From NCBI GenBank assembly GCA_018436925.1, contig JAHDKI010000006.1, positions 1 through 64,000 of the forward strand: 64,000 bases of DNA. Direction: 5' to 3'. Shown here piece by piece: positions 45,286-53,415 of the stretch. The DNA is from Syntrophaceae bacterium (lineage in GTDB: Bacteria; Desulfobacterota; Syntrophia; Syntrophales; Smithellaceae). A program made the position numbers and the translations under genes. The notes under the pieces are model-generated. The model searched no databases. It was not told where the DNA came from and saw only the letters and a program-made list of their open reading frames with translations. Each line of letters begins with the position of its first letter. Positions within the stretch are counted from its first letter, which is position 1.

Positions 45286-46407
45286 TCAGCGTTCCCGCAA
45301 TGCGTCGATCGGATTGAGTTTGAGCGCACGCCAGGCGGGAATGAGCCCAGCGCCTAATCCGATGGCCAGGATGACGGCCGATTGTTCGGCCAACGCCGAC
45401 CACGACGGTGCGACGAGAATAAACCCCTGAAGTTTCGGATGCAAAACGAGCAATTTCAGCCCCAAATAGCCGCAAGCGATTCCCGCCAAGCCCCCTGCCG
45501 CGCTCAGAGCAAGGCTTTCGAGCATAATGAGCGTGATGATTCTTCGTCCCGACCAACCCACCGCATTCAGAACGCCGATTTCGCGCGTTTTTTCCAGTAC
45601 CGCGACCAACATAGTGTTAAAGACGATGAGAAGCCCCATGATCAGACCGACCAGCGATGCGGCCCAGGACATGCCGCGCCAGAATCGGTATAACTCATTT
45701 TCCTGCGCGGCCGTTTGGGCCGCGACAAACAGGAATTGAGGATATTTTTCAGAAAGCCGGGCGCGGGCCGTCTCAAGGCCTTTTTCATGGTCGCCGCCTT
45801 CTACGCGAAGATGCACGACGGTGATCTTTCCCTGTCGGTCCAGAAGATCCTGCAGGCCGGACAGAGGCATCATCAGGCTGTTGTTGCCCAAAACATTGTC
45901 CAAACGCGCCACACCGGCCACCCGCAGCTCGCCGCCGAAAGGCGACAGAACACCGCCCGCCTGGATGTCAAGCGATTGGGCAAGCCCCTCGCCGACCACA
46001 ACCTGGTCGCGGGAATGAGGATCTGGAAGCCGTCCTGAAATCAGAGCAACCTGACCCCACAGCACGCTGTCGCCGGGCCAGCCTCGCACCAAAACGGAGG
46101 CGCCGGATTCCAGCGTAATCACATCAATCAGTTCCGTAGAAACGGATTCCACCCCCTCAACGGCTTTCAACTCGTCGGCAATACGTTCATCAATCGCGCC
46201 GGTCAATAAATTCATCACTCCTTTGCGATGGGCCATCAAATGTGTCCCCTGCTTGACCAGGCTGCCGTTCCATGCCGTTTCCAGGCCGCGCCCCAATCCG
46301 GTGAGTACCGTAAACCCGCCCACTGCCGCCGCAACGCAAATCACCGTAACCGCCGTGCGCACCGGCCGCTGCACAAGATGCCGAATGATGATGTGAACCA
46401 GACGCAT
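45286..46407 (-). CDS. ABC transporter permease, FtsX/MacB (LolC/E-like) type
   Basis: 373 residues. One N-terminal membrane helix (about 15-37), a large periplasmic domain (about 40-240) and three C-terminal helices (about 245-265, 295-320, 340-360), the usual MacB/FtsX plan, with the segments TREIGVLNAVGWSGRRI and IPAWRALKLNPIDALRER. These transporters move lipids, lipoproteins or peptides between the inner membrane and periplasm. Start 46407 rather than the longer 46464. Partner ATPase lies two genes upstream. Confidence 0.92.
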   Translation of the reverse strand: MRLVHIIIRHLVQRPVRTAVTVICVAAAVGGFTVLTGLGRGLETAWNGSLVKQGTHLMAHRKGVMNLLTGAIDERIADELKAVEGVESVSTELIDVITLESGASVLVRGWPGDSVLWGQVALISGRLPDPHSRDQVVVGEGLAQSLDIQAGGVLSPFGGELRVAGVARLDNVLGNNSLMMPLSGLQDLLDRQGKITVVHLRVEGGDHEKGLETARARLSEKYPQFLFVAAQTAAQENELYRFWRGMSWAASLVGLIMGLLIVFNTMLVAVLEKTREIGVLNAVGWSGRRIITLIMLESLALSAAGGLAGIACGYLGLKLLVLHPKLQGFILVAPSWSALAEQSAVILAIGLGAGLIPAWRALKLNPIDALRER

Positions 46408-46420
46408 AAACCGACTTTCC

Positions 46421-47152
46421 TTATTCTTCCCGCGGCATCGACGCTGAACCGGACACCACTTCAATCAACACGCGCAATTTCGTTTCGGGTTCCATATAGA
46501 TTGAGCGAACAATCCCCTGCCCCCAAATGGTTGTGCGCACTTCGAGGATTTGAATGGAGGCCGTGAGGATATTTCGTCTATTGTAGCTCTCTATTCTCTG
46601 AGGCTCGCCGGTTATTCTGGAAACATAAACGAGACGCTTTCCATTTTCCGGCCAACCGCTTGGTCCCTCGGGAAGAATTTCATACACCTCGACCTCGTTG
46701 TCGGATTTTGCATCGTGCTTTTCCGCTTTAAACGAGAGACAAAGCCAATCCGTCAGCACATGCCAGGGCAGCACCGTGCCGGCGATTCGGTTCTTGGAAG
46801 AACCGGGAAAAACGCCGGCTCCGTTGCGGCATGGCTGTGGCGGCCCCGTCGGACCGCACTCCAGACAAAATGACGACGTTTGTGACTGTTCACCGGCCGG
46901 CTCAACTGTAAGACGGATGATTTTGTCGCTGGAGACGTAATGAACTCTCAGGTTGGAAACGGATCGCTTCCCTCTTTGATCCAAACCGGTCAACCTCAAA
47001 TCGATCAGGGCTTCATCGACCGCCGGCCGACGCAAACATTGAAGCGGCTCTGTCACCGACTCGGACGCAAGAGCAGCACCCGCCGCCATGATGAGACTCC
47101 ATAAAACGATGCTGAACAAAACAAAAAACAGGTGTCGATCCTGAATACTCAT
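46421..47152 (-). CDS. LolA-like outer-membrane lipoprotein-sorting protein
   Basis: 243 residues with an N-terminal signal (about 8-29) and the beta-sheet outline of the LolA-like family seen next to MacB/LolC permeases (ENGKRLVYVSRITGEPQRIESYNRR; TTIWGQGIVRSI). It would be a periplasmic carrier working with the ABC transporter. The ATGA overlap with the ATPase gene and a 13 bp gap to the permease gene put all in one operon. Confidence 0.8.
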   Translation of the reverse strand: MSIQDRHLFFVLFSIVLWSLIMAAGAALASESVTEPLQCLRRPAVDEALIDLRLTGLDQRGKRSVSNLRVHYVSSDKIIRLTVEPAGEQSQTSSFCLECGPTGPPQPCRNGAGVFPGSSKNRIAGTVLPWHVLTDWLCLSFKAEKHDAKSDNEVEVYEILPEGPSGWPENGKRLVYVSRITGEPQRIESYNRRNILTASIQILEVRTTIWGQGIVRSIYMEPETKLRVLIEVVSGSASMPREE

Positions 47153-47883
47153 AAGCCGCCTTTTTCGGTCAACGATGCGATTCGTCCGTCAAACAATTCG
47201 ACGACGCGATCAGCGTCTCTGGCAATGGCATGATTGTGCGTGACGACAACCAGCGTTAAACGCTTCGCCCGGGAAAGGTCTTGTAATAGATGCATCACCG
47301 CTTCCGAGCTTCTGCTGTCGAGATTGCCGGTCGGTTCGTCCGCAAGCAGGATGGACGGGCTGTTGGCCAGGCTTCTGGCAATGGCCACTCTTTGCTTTTC
47401 ACCGCTGGAGAGTTCATCCGGATACCTGTGGCGCTTCGCGTCAAGACCGACTCGATGCAGAAGGTCATGCGCCGCGTCAAGCCTCTGCGCGCGGCTTTTG
47501 ACGACGCCGAACATGGGAATCTGGACGTTTTCCAACGCGGTGAACGCGGGAAGCAACTGAAAAGACTGGAACACAAAACCGATAGCCCGTGCGCGCAACC
47601 AAGCCCATTTGACGGCGCTTTCCGGCTCGGCGCCATTGATCAGGACGCTCCCCTGCGTGGGCTGATCCAGCCCGCTCATCAGGTTGAGTAAAGTCGTCTT
47701 GCCGCTGCCGCTGGGCCCAACGACGGCCAGAAATTCTCCCCGTCGCACCCCGAGGGTGATATCCTCAAGCGCGGTGACCGACCCGGCCGGATACAGACGG
47801 GAGACACTGGAAAATTCAATGGCATGACGGGAAAGCGATGAAAAACAAGACGAAGAGTCTTTTCTGGTAGCTGACTGCTGCAC
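47149..47883 (-). CDS. ABC transporter ATP-binding protein (LolD/MacB type)
   Basis: 244 residues. Walker A GPSGSGKTT, Q-loop FVFQSFQLLPA, signature LSSGEKQR, Walker B ILLADEPTGNLDS and the His-loop VVTHN. It energises the permease encoded two genes downstream. GTG start at 47883 with GGGGG upstream. First of four overlapping or closely spaced genes: ATPase, LolA-like carrier, permease and lycopene-cyclase-like membrane protein. Confidence 0.95.
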   Translation of the reverse strand: MQQSATRKDSSSCFSSLSRHAIEFSSVSRLYPAGSVTALEDITLGVRRGEFLAVVGPSGSGKTTLLNLMSGLDQPTQGSVLINGAEPESAVKWAWLRARAIGFVFQSFQLLPAFTALENVQIPMFGVVKSRAQRLDAAHDLLHRVGLDAKRHRYPDELSSGEKQRVAIARSLANSPSILLADEPTGNLDSRSSEAVMHLLQDLSRAKRLTLVVVTHNHAIARDADRVVELFDGRIASLTEKGGL

Positions 47884-48014
47884 CTGGCCCCCTTTGCGGA
47901 TGCCCGTCGGATTGGACAGGATCTTTTAACACAGCCGGATCATGCGCTGCGTTTCGCGTCTCCGAAACAACGGAATATAACGGTTAAGTTAATAATGGAG
48001 GCCGAAATAACTTG

Positions 48015-48680
48015 TCAAGATGATTTTCCGGCTTCGGATCCTTTGAAAAGTCCCAGTTCTTGCATTTGCCGGCAAAAGGTTTTCGACTCGGTATAGAGTA
48101 TCGCCTTCATACCCTTTTGCCTGGCCCGTTCAACATGTCCCGGAGAATCGTCAACAAACGCAATCGCGCCCGGCGCGGAGTTCAGGCGCCTGGCGATATC
48201 GTCAAAAAGCGAGGCGTCGCGTTTTCCTTTGCCCAGATGGTAGCTGTTGAAGACATGATCGAATTCCTTGAAGAAATCATCTCTTGCGTTTAATGCATCG
48301 AGCATTTCAATTTGATCGCTCAAGATGGCGACGCTCAAGCCGCGGGCTTTCAGCTTTCTGACACAATTGATCATCGACTTGCGCAAAATAAAACCGGAGA
48401 AAATCATCTGATAACTTTCAGCGGCATTCCCCGCAATGCCGGTTTTTTCCTGCAGAACTTTCCAGAAACCGGGCCAGGTCCCCTTCCCCAGAAGATAACC
48501 TGTTTCATAGGCCATGTCGGCCGCTTCCTCCACAAACTTCTCGCCGTCTATGCCGTTGGCGTCGGCAATGGCCATCCATCCGTTTTTCCAGCCTTCCTCG
48601 GCCAGTACCCCGCCGAAATCAAACAGCACGACCCGAATCTTTTCTTCTTGAGGCTTCACACTTTCTTCCCTTTCATCCAT
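48015..48680 (-). CDS. HAD-superfamily hydrolase
   Basis: 221 residues. HAD motif I VVLFDFGGVLAE (Asp near residue 20), motif II AILSDQI, motif III Lys in HLGKGKRD and motif IV FVDDSPGHVERA. These enzymes cleave phosphate or related esters; substrate unknown. The start overlaps the end of the upstream alpha/beta hydrolase gene by 25 bp, so they are co-expressed. Confidence 0.9.
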   Translation of the reverse strand: MDEREESVKPQEEKIRVVLFDFGGVLAEEGWKNGWMAIADANGIDGEKFVEEAADMAYETGYLLGKGTWPGFWKVLQEKTGIAGNAAESYQMIFSGFILRKSMINCVRKLKARGLSVAILSDQIEMLDALNARDDFFKEFDHVFNSYHLGKGKRDASLFDDIARRLNSAPGAIAFVDDSPGHVERARQKGMKAILYTESKTFCRQMQELGLFKGSEAGKSS

Positions 48681-49339
48681 TTTATACTTTCAGTCGCGAT
48701 CCGATCGTAAATATCCGAAAGCGTTTCAGGGGATGAGGCCGGCACATGAAAAGAATGATCTCCGCCATCGATGATTACCAGGCGCGGTTCCGGACGGATT
48801 CTTTTTAAAACGCTCTGAAGCAAATCGAGATCGCATAAAGAATCTCTCGTTCCGGCAAAAAAGAGCATGGGTGCCGAAATGCGAAACAGGTGCTCATCCC
48901 GAAGCTGATCTTTTTTCCCCGCGGGATGCAGCGGGTAGCCGAGAAAAATCATGCCGTCGGAGAGAAGGCGGCCGTCCGCCAGCATCAGCGAGGCAATTCT
49001 TCCGCCCATTGATTTGCCCGCCGTGAAAATCTTTTTCAGCGACCCTCCCGTTTCGTTTTCGACATAGTCCCGCACGCGGCTCCACGTCTTCATTAAGATA
49101 TCCGGACGATCCGGCATTTTGCGCCTCTTTTCCATATAAGGGAAATTGAAGCGCACGGTTGCGATGCCGGCTAAAGTAAGCCGCTCACAAAAAGCAACCA
49201 AAAGGGGATGATCCATATTAGTTCCCGCCCCGTGCGCAACGATTACGGCGATATCGGCTGAAGATCCGTCCGGCGCCGATATCGCAGCCGATACTGACAC
49301 AGACGGCCCTACGGCAATCTTGAAATGATTTATTACCAT
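48656..49339 (-). CDS. Alpha/beta-hydrolase (dienelactone-hydrolase-like fold)
   Basis: 227 residues. Nucleophile elbow GKSMGG, Asp in GTRDSLCD, His in GGDHSF, and the oxyanion region VAHGAGTNMDHP, all in the order of the alpha/beta-hydrolase fold. Likely an esterase or lipase-type enzyme; substrate unknown. I place the start at 49339; the longer frame to 49450 is unlikely because it runs through the divergent HD gene's promoter region. Confidence 0.88.
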   Translation of the reverse strand: MVINHFKIAVGPSVSVSAAISAPDGSSADIAVIVAHGAGTNMDHPLLVAFCERLTLAGIATVRFNFPYMEKRRKMPDRPDILMKTWSRVRDYVENETGGSLKKIFTAGKSMGGRIASLMLADGRLLSDGMIFLGYPLHPAGKKDQLRDEHLFRISAPMLFFAGTRDSLCDLDLLQSVLKRIRPEPRLVIIDGGDHSFHVPASSPETLSDIYDRIATESIKWMKGKKV

Positions 49340-49585
49340 GAGATTGACTCTTTGCTTTTCTTTTTTGGCTTCCGCCTGGTCCTCTTCGACAACACGATCG
49401 GCTTTGAAACTATACGCACGCAGCCGGAAAGTTGCAACAGAAAGCCACAAATTTCTTCATTTTTTGAACAAAGCATTGACAGCCCGATTCAAGACACGGT
49501 AAAAGCGCGCGTGCAAAGCGACTGGGATTATGGGGATCTGCTTTTTGTTCAAAAACAGGACTTCCTTGCAAAGCTTTTTTTGAAA

Positions 49586-50182
49586 ATGGATCATGCCAAG
49601 CGGAACCAATCCATGAATCATTTTGAAATATTCAGAATCGATCACGATATTCCCTCCGAGGCTCAGTGCCTCGTCATTATGGAAAGCTATTCCATGCTGC
49701 CCAACATCATCGAGCATTCTTTCCAGGTTATGCGAGTCGCTGCGGCGATCACGGATCATCTCCAAAACGGACTTCCCATCAACCGGCAGAGGGTGATCGC
49801 AGGCGCGTTACTTCACGACATTACAAAAACCCGGTCTCTTTCCACCCGGGAGCGCCATGATGAATCCGGCGCCGCCCTTATGCGGGAAATTGGCTTTCCC
49901 GATCTTGCCGAGATCGTCGAGCAGCATGTTCGACTTCAGAATCTCAATCTTGACGGCATGATTGAGGAAAAGGAAATTGTTTACTATGCCGATAAACGGG
50001 TCATGCACGACAAAATTGTCAGCGTGGACGACCGTTTTCAAGATCTGTTGATCAGATACGGCCTTTCAGAGGAAACCCGCCGCAGAATCTTGCAAAACAA
50101 AGACCAGGTGTTTACCGTGGAAAAGAAGCTTGCCCGGTTTATGACCGTCGATCCTGACCGCGCCATCGAGAAGATCAAATAA
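49586..50182 (+). CDS. HD-domain phosphohydrolase
   Basis: 198 residues from the ATG at 49586 (or 190 from 49613). Metal ligands: HSFQVMRVA, LLHDITKTRS (the HD pair) and the later His in EQHVRLQ; a second His/Asp set is in KRVMHDKIVSVDDRF. HD enzymes hydrolyse phosphomonoesters, nucleotides or second messengers. Upstream in-frame ATGs exist as far as 49325, but that region overlaps the divergent gene's leader and lacks domain sequence. Function unknown. Confidence 0.82.
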   Translation: MDHAKRNQSMNHFEIFRIDHDIPSEAQCLVIMESYSMLPNIIEHSFQVMRVAAAITDHLQNGLPINRQRVIAGALLHDITKTRSLSTRERHDESGAALMREIGFPDLAEIVEQHVRLQNLNLDGMIEEKEIVYYADKRVMHDKIVSVDDRFQDLLIRYGLSEETRRRILQNKDQVFTVEKKLARFMTVDPDRAIEKIK

Positions 50183-50340
50183 CCCGCCGCACTCTCGACG
50201 GTCGCTTCCGGTGTTCATTGTCATTGCACCAGTCCAAAACATTTCCTCCACCCTTTACAAATTTTTCCCTCAAGACGCCTTGTCGCTTGGAGCTTCACAA
50301 AAGGCAGAGGTGATGAATTCCAGAGACTTCGACAAGCTTA

Positions 50341-50356
50341 TGTGATCTCCATCACA
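50341..50356. promoter_or_regulatory. CRP/FNR-family operator
   Basis: The 16-bp sequence TGTGATCTCCATCACA has two perfect TGTGA/TCACA half-sites with a 6-bp spacer and agrees with the E. coli CRP consensus at all but two central bases. Its centre is about 92 bp before the ATG at 50441, so it could act at a promoter near 50390 as a class II site. It may regulate the small membrane protein gene. Confidence 0.7.
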
Positions 50357-50440
50357 AAGAGCCATCTTTTAAGTAACTGTATTTATTACTAAAGTTATTT
50401 TACCGAACCGCCGAGAAGAATAAGCAGGAGGACTATTGAT

Positions 50441-50668
50441 ATGCGCGCCATAGCCATTGCTTACAAAAGCCGTTTAGAATCAACCCATACTTCAACCATC
50501 AGGATTCTGGCCCGAAGAAATTTCATATCGCGCCTGCATCAATTTCTTAATCATACTTTCCACAGCGACGGATTCCATCAGGAGGGCAAAAACCGGATGA
50601 CCAAATTATGCCGGTTTCTAATCGGCTTTGCCGCAATGTACTTCATGTCGTCGCTCTTTTTGAGATAA
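50441..50668 (+). CDS. Small membrane protein behind a CRP-type operator
   Basis: 75 residues with a strong AGGAGGACTATTGAT ribosome site. The N-terminal about 50 residues are basic and hydrophilic; the C terminus is one hydrophobic helix (LCRFLIGFAAMYFMSSLFL) ending in Arg. No family recognised. The combination of ribosome site and operator makes this a real gene despite its size. Confidence 0.7.
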   Translation: MRAIAIAYKSRLESTHTSTIRILARRNFISRLHQFLNHTFHSDGFHQEGKNRMTKLCRFLIGFAAMYFMSSLFLR

Positions 50669-50746
50669 ATCCGGCTTCAGCAAGCCCTGCGGGCCGGTGC
50701 GTTGTCTCCGGGTTAACGGAAATCCATCATTAGCTTAGCGACAGCG

Positions 50747-51550
50747 TTATAAGGCCTGCTTGTTTTTAAGGGCATGGACCACCAGAAACGTGTTCCATTC
50801 GTGATCGGTTCTGCCCCATGATCCGTCTTTCTGCTGCACGTTACATAACAAAGGCAGCGCTGCGCGCCACTGACGGTGCGACGATTCCGTGTTTAAGTGA
50901 GCCAGCGCGTTTACGGTCAGAAAAAAATCAATGGGCGCGGGCCAAAGACCGGACGGCTGTTGAATCGATTCGAAGGCCTGCACCAGAGCCGTCGTCTCGG
51001 AATCTCCGGCAGACGAGTCGGAAACGATCAAGGCGCGAAGGATGTTGATTTTCTCCGGCCAGAATTCCGAAGAATCGGCATGCCCGGCAAGCCAACGGCC
51101 CAGACGCCGCCTTGACACAGCAATGCGATCGTCTTGTTCCGATTGAAAGACCGAAGCCAGAAAAAGCGCAGCGCAACTGAGCGTCACTGACGGCTGCGCC
51201 TGAACGAAAGGCAGTTCCCGGAAAGTCTCGTCGGAAAACGCTTCGGACTGCGAGCCGGTGAGATGCTCGGTTAACGTCTCATCAATCAGCCAGGCCAGCG
51301 CCCTTTCGATGTCCGCCGTTTTTTCCCGAACCGTCAGATGCAAACCGAACAAACGCCGGATCGTCTCCACAGGCGATTGAAACCAAGAACCGTCCGCGTG
51401 TTGACCGGCTGAAAGTAAAGAAACGGTTTGGCTGAAATCGTCTTGCCATGAGGCGTTTCCCGATTCACCCAGCCACTTTTTTCGGGCGTACAAACCCGCC
51501 GGGGATTTGCTCGCCTCAAAGATTTGAAAAGGATTGAATCTCAGCTTCAC
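50747..51550 (-). CDS. Prenyltransferase/squalene-cyclase-like repeat protein
   Basis: 267 residues with alpha-toroid repeats: QHADGSW, ALAWLIDE, QQPSGLWPAP and QQKDGSWG (QW-like motifs). It lacks the catalytic DxDD of squalene-hopene cyclases, so activity is uncertain. It follows recD by about 46 bp on the same strand and is probably in the same transcript. A function in the recombination complex is not known. Confidence 0.72.
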   Translation of the reverse strand: MKLRFNPFQIFEASKSPAGLYARKKWLGESGNASWQDDFSQTVSLLSAGQHADGSWFQSPVETIRRLFGLHLTVREKTADIERALAWLIDETLTEHLTGSQSEAFSDETFRELPFVQAQPSVTLSCAALFLASVFQSEQDDRIAVSRRRLGRWLAGHADSSEFWPEKINILRALIVSDSSAGDSETTALVQAFESIQQPSGLWPAPIDFFLTVNALAHLNTESSHRQWRAALPLLCNVQQKDGSWGRTDHEWNTFLVVHALKNKQAL

Positions 51551-51596
51551 TCCCCGCTCCTTAAGCCTGACGCGTCACGCCTAACACCTGCATTGC

Positions 51597-53408
51597 TTAT
51601 TCCGGCCATAGGGCGTCCTGAAGGCCGGAGGCTCTTTGAATCCGGCGGGATGCCGCCGCCTCAATCCATTGTTTATCGCCCCGGATCATCACCCTGCTTC
51701 TGCCGCGCGTCATTCCGGTGTAAAGGAGCTCCCGGGTCAGCAGCGGAGAATCGCCGGACGGCAGGATGATCGTAAGCGTATCGAATTCGGATCCCTGGCT
51801 TTTGTGAACAGTCATGGCATAAGCCGTTTCATGCCCGGGAAGCCTGACCGGCGACACTTTCCGCACGCCGCCGTCCGCCGCCGGAAAAAACACGCACAGT
51901 CTGCCGACGTCGTCCGGGTCGGGAAAGGTGATGCCGATGTCGCCGTTGTAAAGTTTCATATTGTAATCGTTGAGGGTGATCATCACCGGCCGTCCGCGGT
52001 ACCAGCGTTCTGAAGGGTCAATGGCGCCGCTGCCTGCGAGGATTCGCTCGATCAGATCATTGAATGCGGCGGCGCCATAAGGCCCGTTTTGCAATACACA
52101 CAGCATCCGGAATTGATCGAAACGCTCCAGGGCCTCACGCGGAGTTTTCGCCGCCAGATACGGACCATATCCGTCTACGACGTCATCCCGGAGAACCTTT
52201 CTGATCCGGTCATATGCCGGAAGCTCCCGCCAGGCTATATCGGGATAGGAGGCGTCTTCAAGAATGCGCAACGCCTCCGCGCCGTTGCCTTCATTGACGG
52301 CTTTGGCAGCCGCGCCGATTCCGCTTTGTGCGGCAAACCGGTAATTGCGTTTGAGAACGACCAGGCAATCCGCAAGCGGAAAGGATTGCTCACCGGCGGG
52401 AGCAATCGGCAACCTTTGGCCGGTGAGGTTTTCATACCATTGACAAAACTCCCGTGTATAGACCTCGTCGCGCCCGCCGCCGCAGATGTCTCCCAGCACG
52501 GCGCCCGCTTCCACTGAAGCCAGCTGGTTTCGATCTCCGATCAAAATGAGCCTAGCTTCGGGTTTGAGCGCCCCGGCAAGCCTTGCCGCCAGGGGCAGAG
52601 GGACCATTGAGGCCTCATCCACAATCACCACGTCATGCAAAAGCGGATTCTTCCCGGAATGACGAAAGCGCCCCGGCCCCGATGACGCCCCGAGCAGACG
52701 GTGAAGCGTAGAGACGGTTTCGGGAATGCGGCGTTTAACGGCCTCGTCGCAATCGATCGAGTCTTTCATGGCGATGAGGGCTTCACGAAGCCGCATGGCC
52801 GACTTGCCGGTCGGCGCGGCCAGTGCGACGGACAAAGGCGCGCCTTTTTGCTGTTCGAGAAGAAGCGCGATAATTTTAACAACAATCGACGTCTTGCCGG
52901 TTCCCGGACCGCCGGACACAACGAGGAATCGTTTCCGAAGCGCGGCGACCGCAGCAACTTTCTGCCAGTCGGGAGAATCGATGCACGCGTCTTGAAAAAG
53001 CCTTTTCAAACCGTCGCGCAGAATCTCCTCATCGGGCTCATCGCAGACCTGGTCGGCTTTATCCCGAATGACCCGGACCAGATCATTTTCATATTTCCAG
53101 TAGCGGTGCAGGTAAAGCCGGTTTTGCGAATCAAGGATGAGCGGCTTGAAGTCTCCCGGTTGCCCCACCGTCGGGTTGGATAGGAGCGCGTCGCGCATTG
53201 CGTCGATTTCGGGCGCCGTAAAAGGCCTGCCGTCGATCATCATATCGCTTCCCGCAAAATCCGACAGATTCAGGCAGATATGACCCTGCCCCGCGGCGTT
53301 GCTCAGAAGCCCCGCGACGACTCCGGTTACGCAAGAGGATTCGCCCGACTGCCGAACAATGAAATCGGCAAAGTGTCGGTCGAGCATGCTCCATTCATGA
53401 ATCTTCAT
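51597..53408 (-). CDS. recD: Exodeoxyribonuclease V alpha subunit (RecD)
   Basis: 603 residues. Walker A GGPGTGKTS, motif II VIVDEASMVPL, and the C-terminal motif VI region AMTVHKSQGSEFD, with RGRSRVMI near the end. RecD is the 5'-3' helicase motor of RecBCD. The start at 53408 lies 7 bp after the recB stop. Order recC, recB, recD is the common bacterial operon. Confidence 0.95.
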   Translation of the reverse strand: MKIHEWSMLDRHFADFIVRQSGESSCVTGVVAGLLSNAAGQGHICLNLSDFAGSDMMIDGRPFTAPEIDAMRDALLSNPTVGQPGDFKPLILDSQNRLYLHRYWKYENDLVRVIRDKADQVCDEPDEEILRDGLKRLFQDACIDSPDWQKVAAVAALRKRFLVVSGGPGTGKTSIVVKIIALLLEQQKGAPLSVALAAPTGKSAMRLREALIAMKDSIDCDEAVKRRIPETVSTLHRLLGASSGPGRFRHSGKNPLLHDVVIVDEASMVPLPLAARLAGALKPEARLILIGDRNQLASVEAGAVLGDICGGGRDEVYTREFCQWYENLTGQRLPIAPAGEQSFPLADCLVVLKRNYRFAAQSGIGAAAKAVNEGNGAEALRILEDASYPDIAWRELPAYDRIRKVLRDDVVDGYGPYLAAKTPREALERFDQFRMLCVLQNGPYGAAAFNDLIERILAGSGAIDPSERWYRGRPVMITLNDYNMKLYNGDIGITFPDPDDVGRLCVFFPAADGGVRKVSPVRLPGHETAYAMTVHKSQGSEFDTLTIILPSGDSPLLTRELLYTGMTRGRSRVMIRGDKQWIEAAASRRIQRASGLQDALWPE

Positions 53409-53415
53409 CGGCGCG

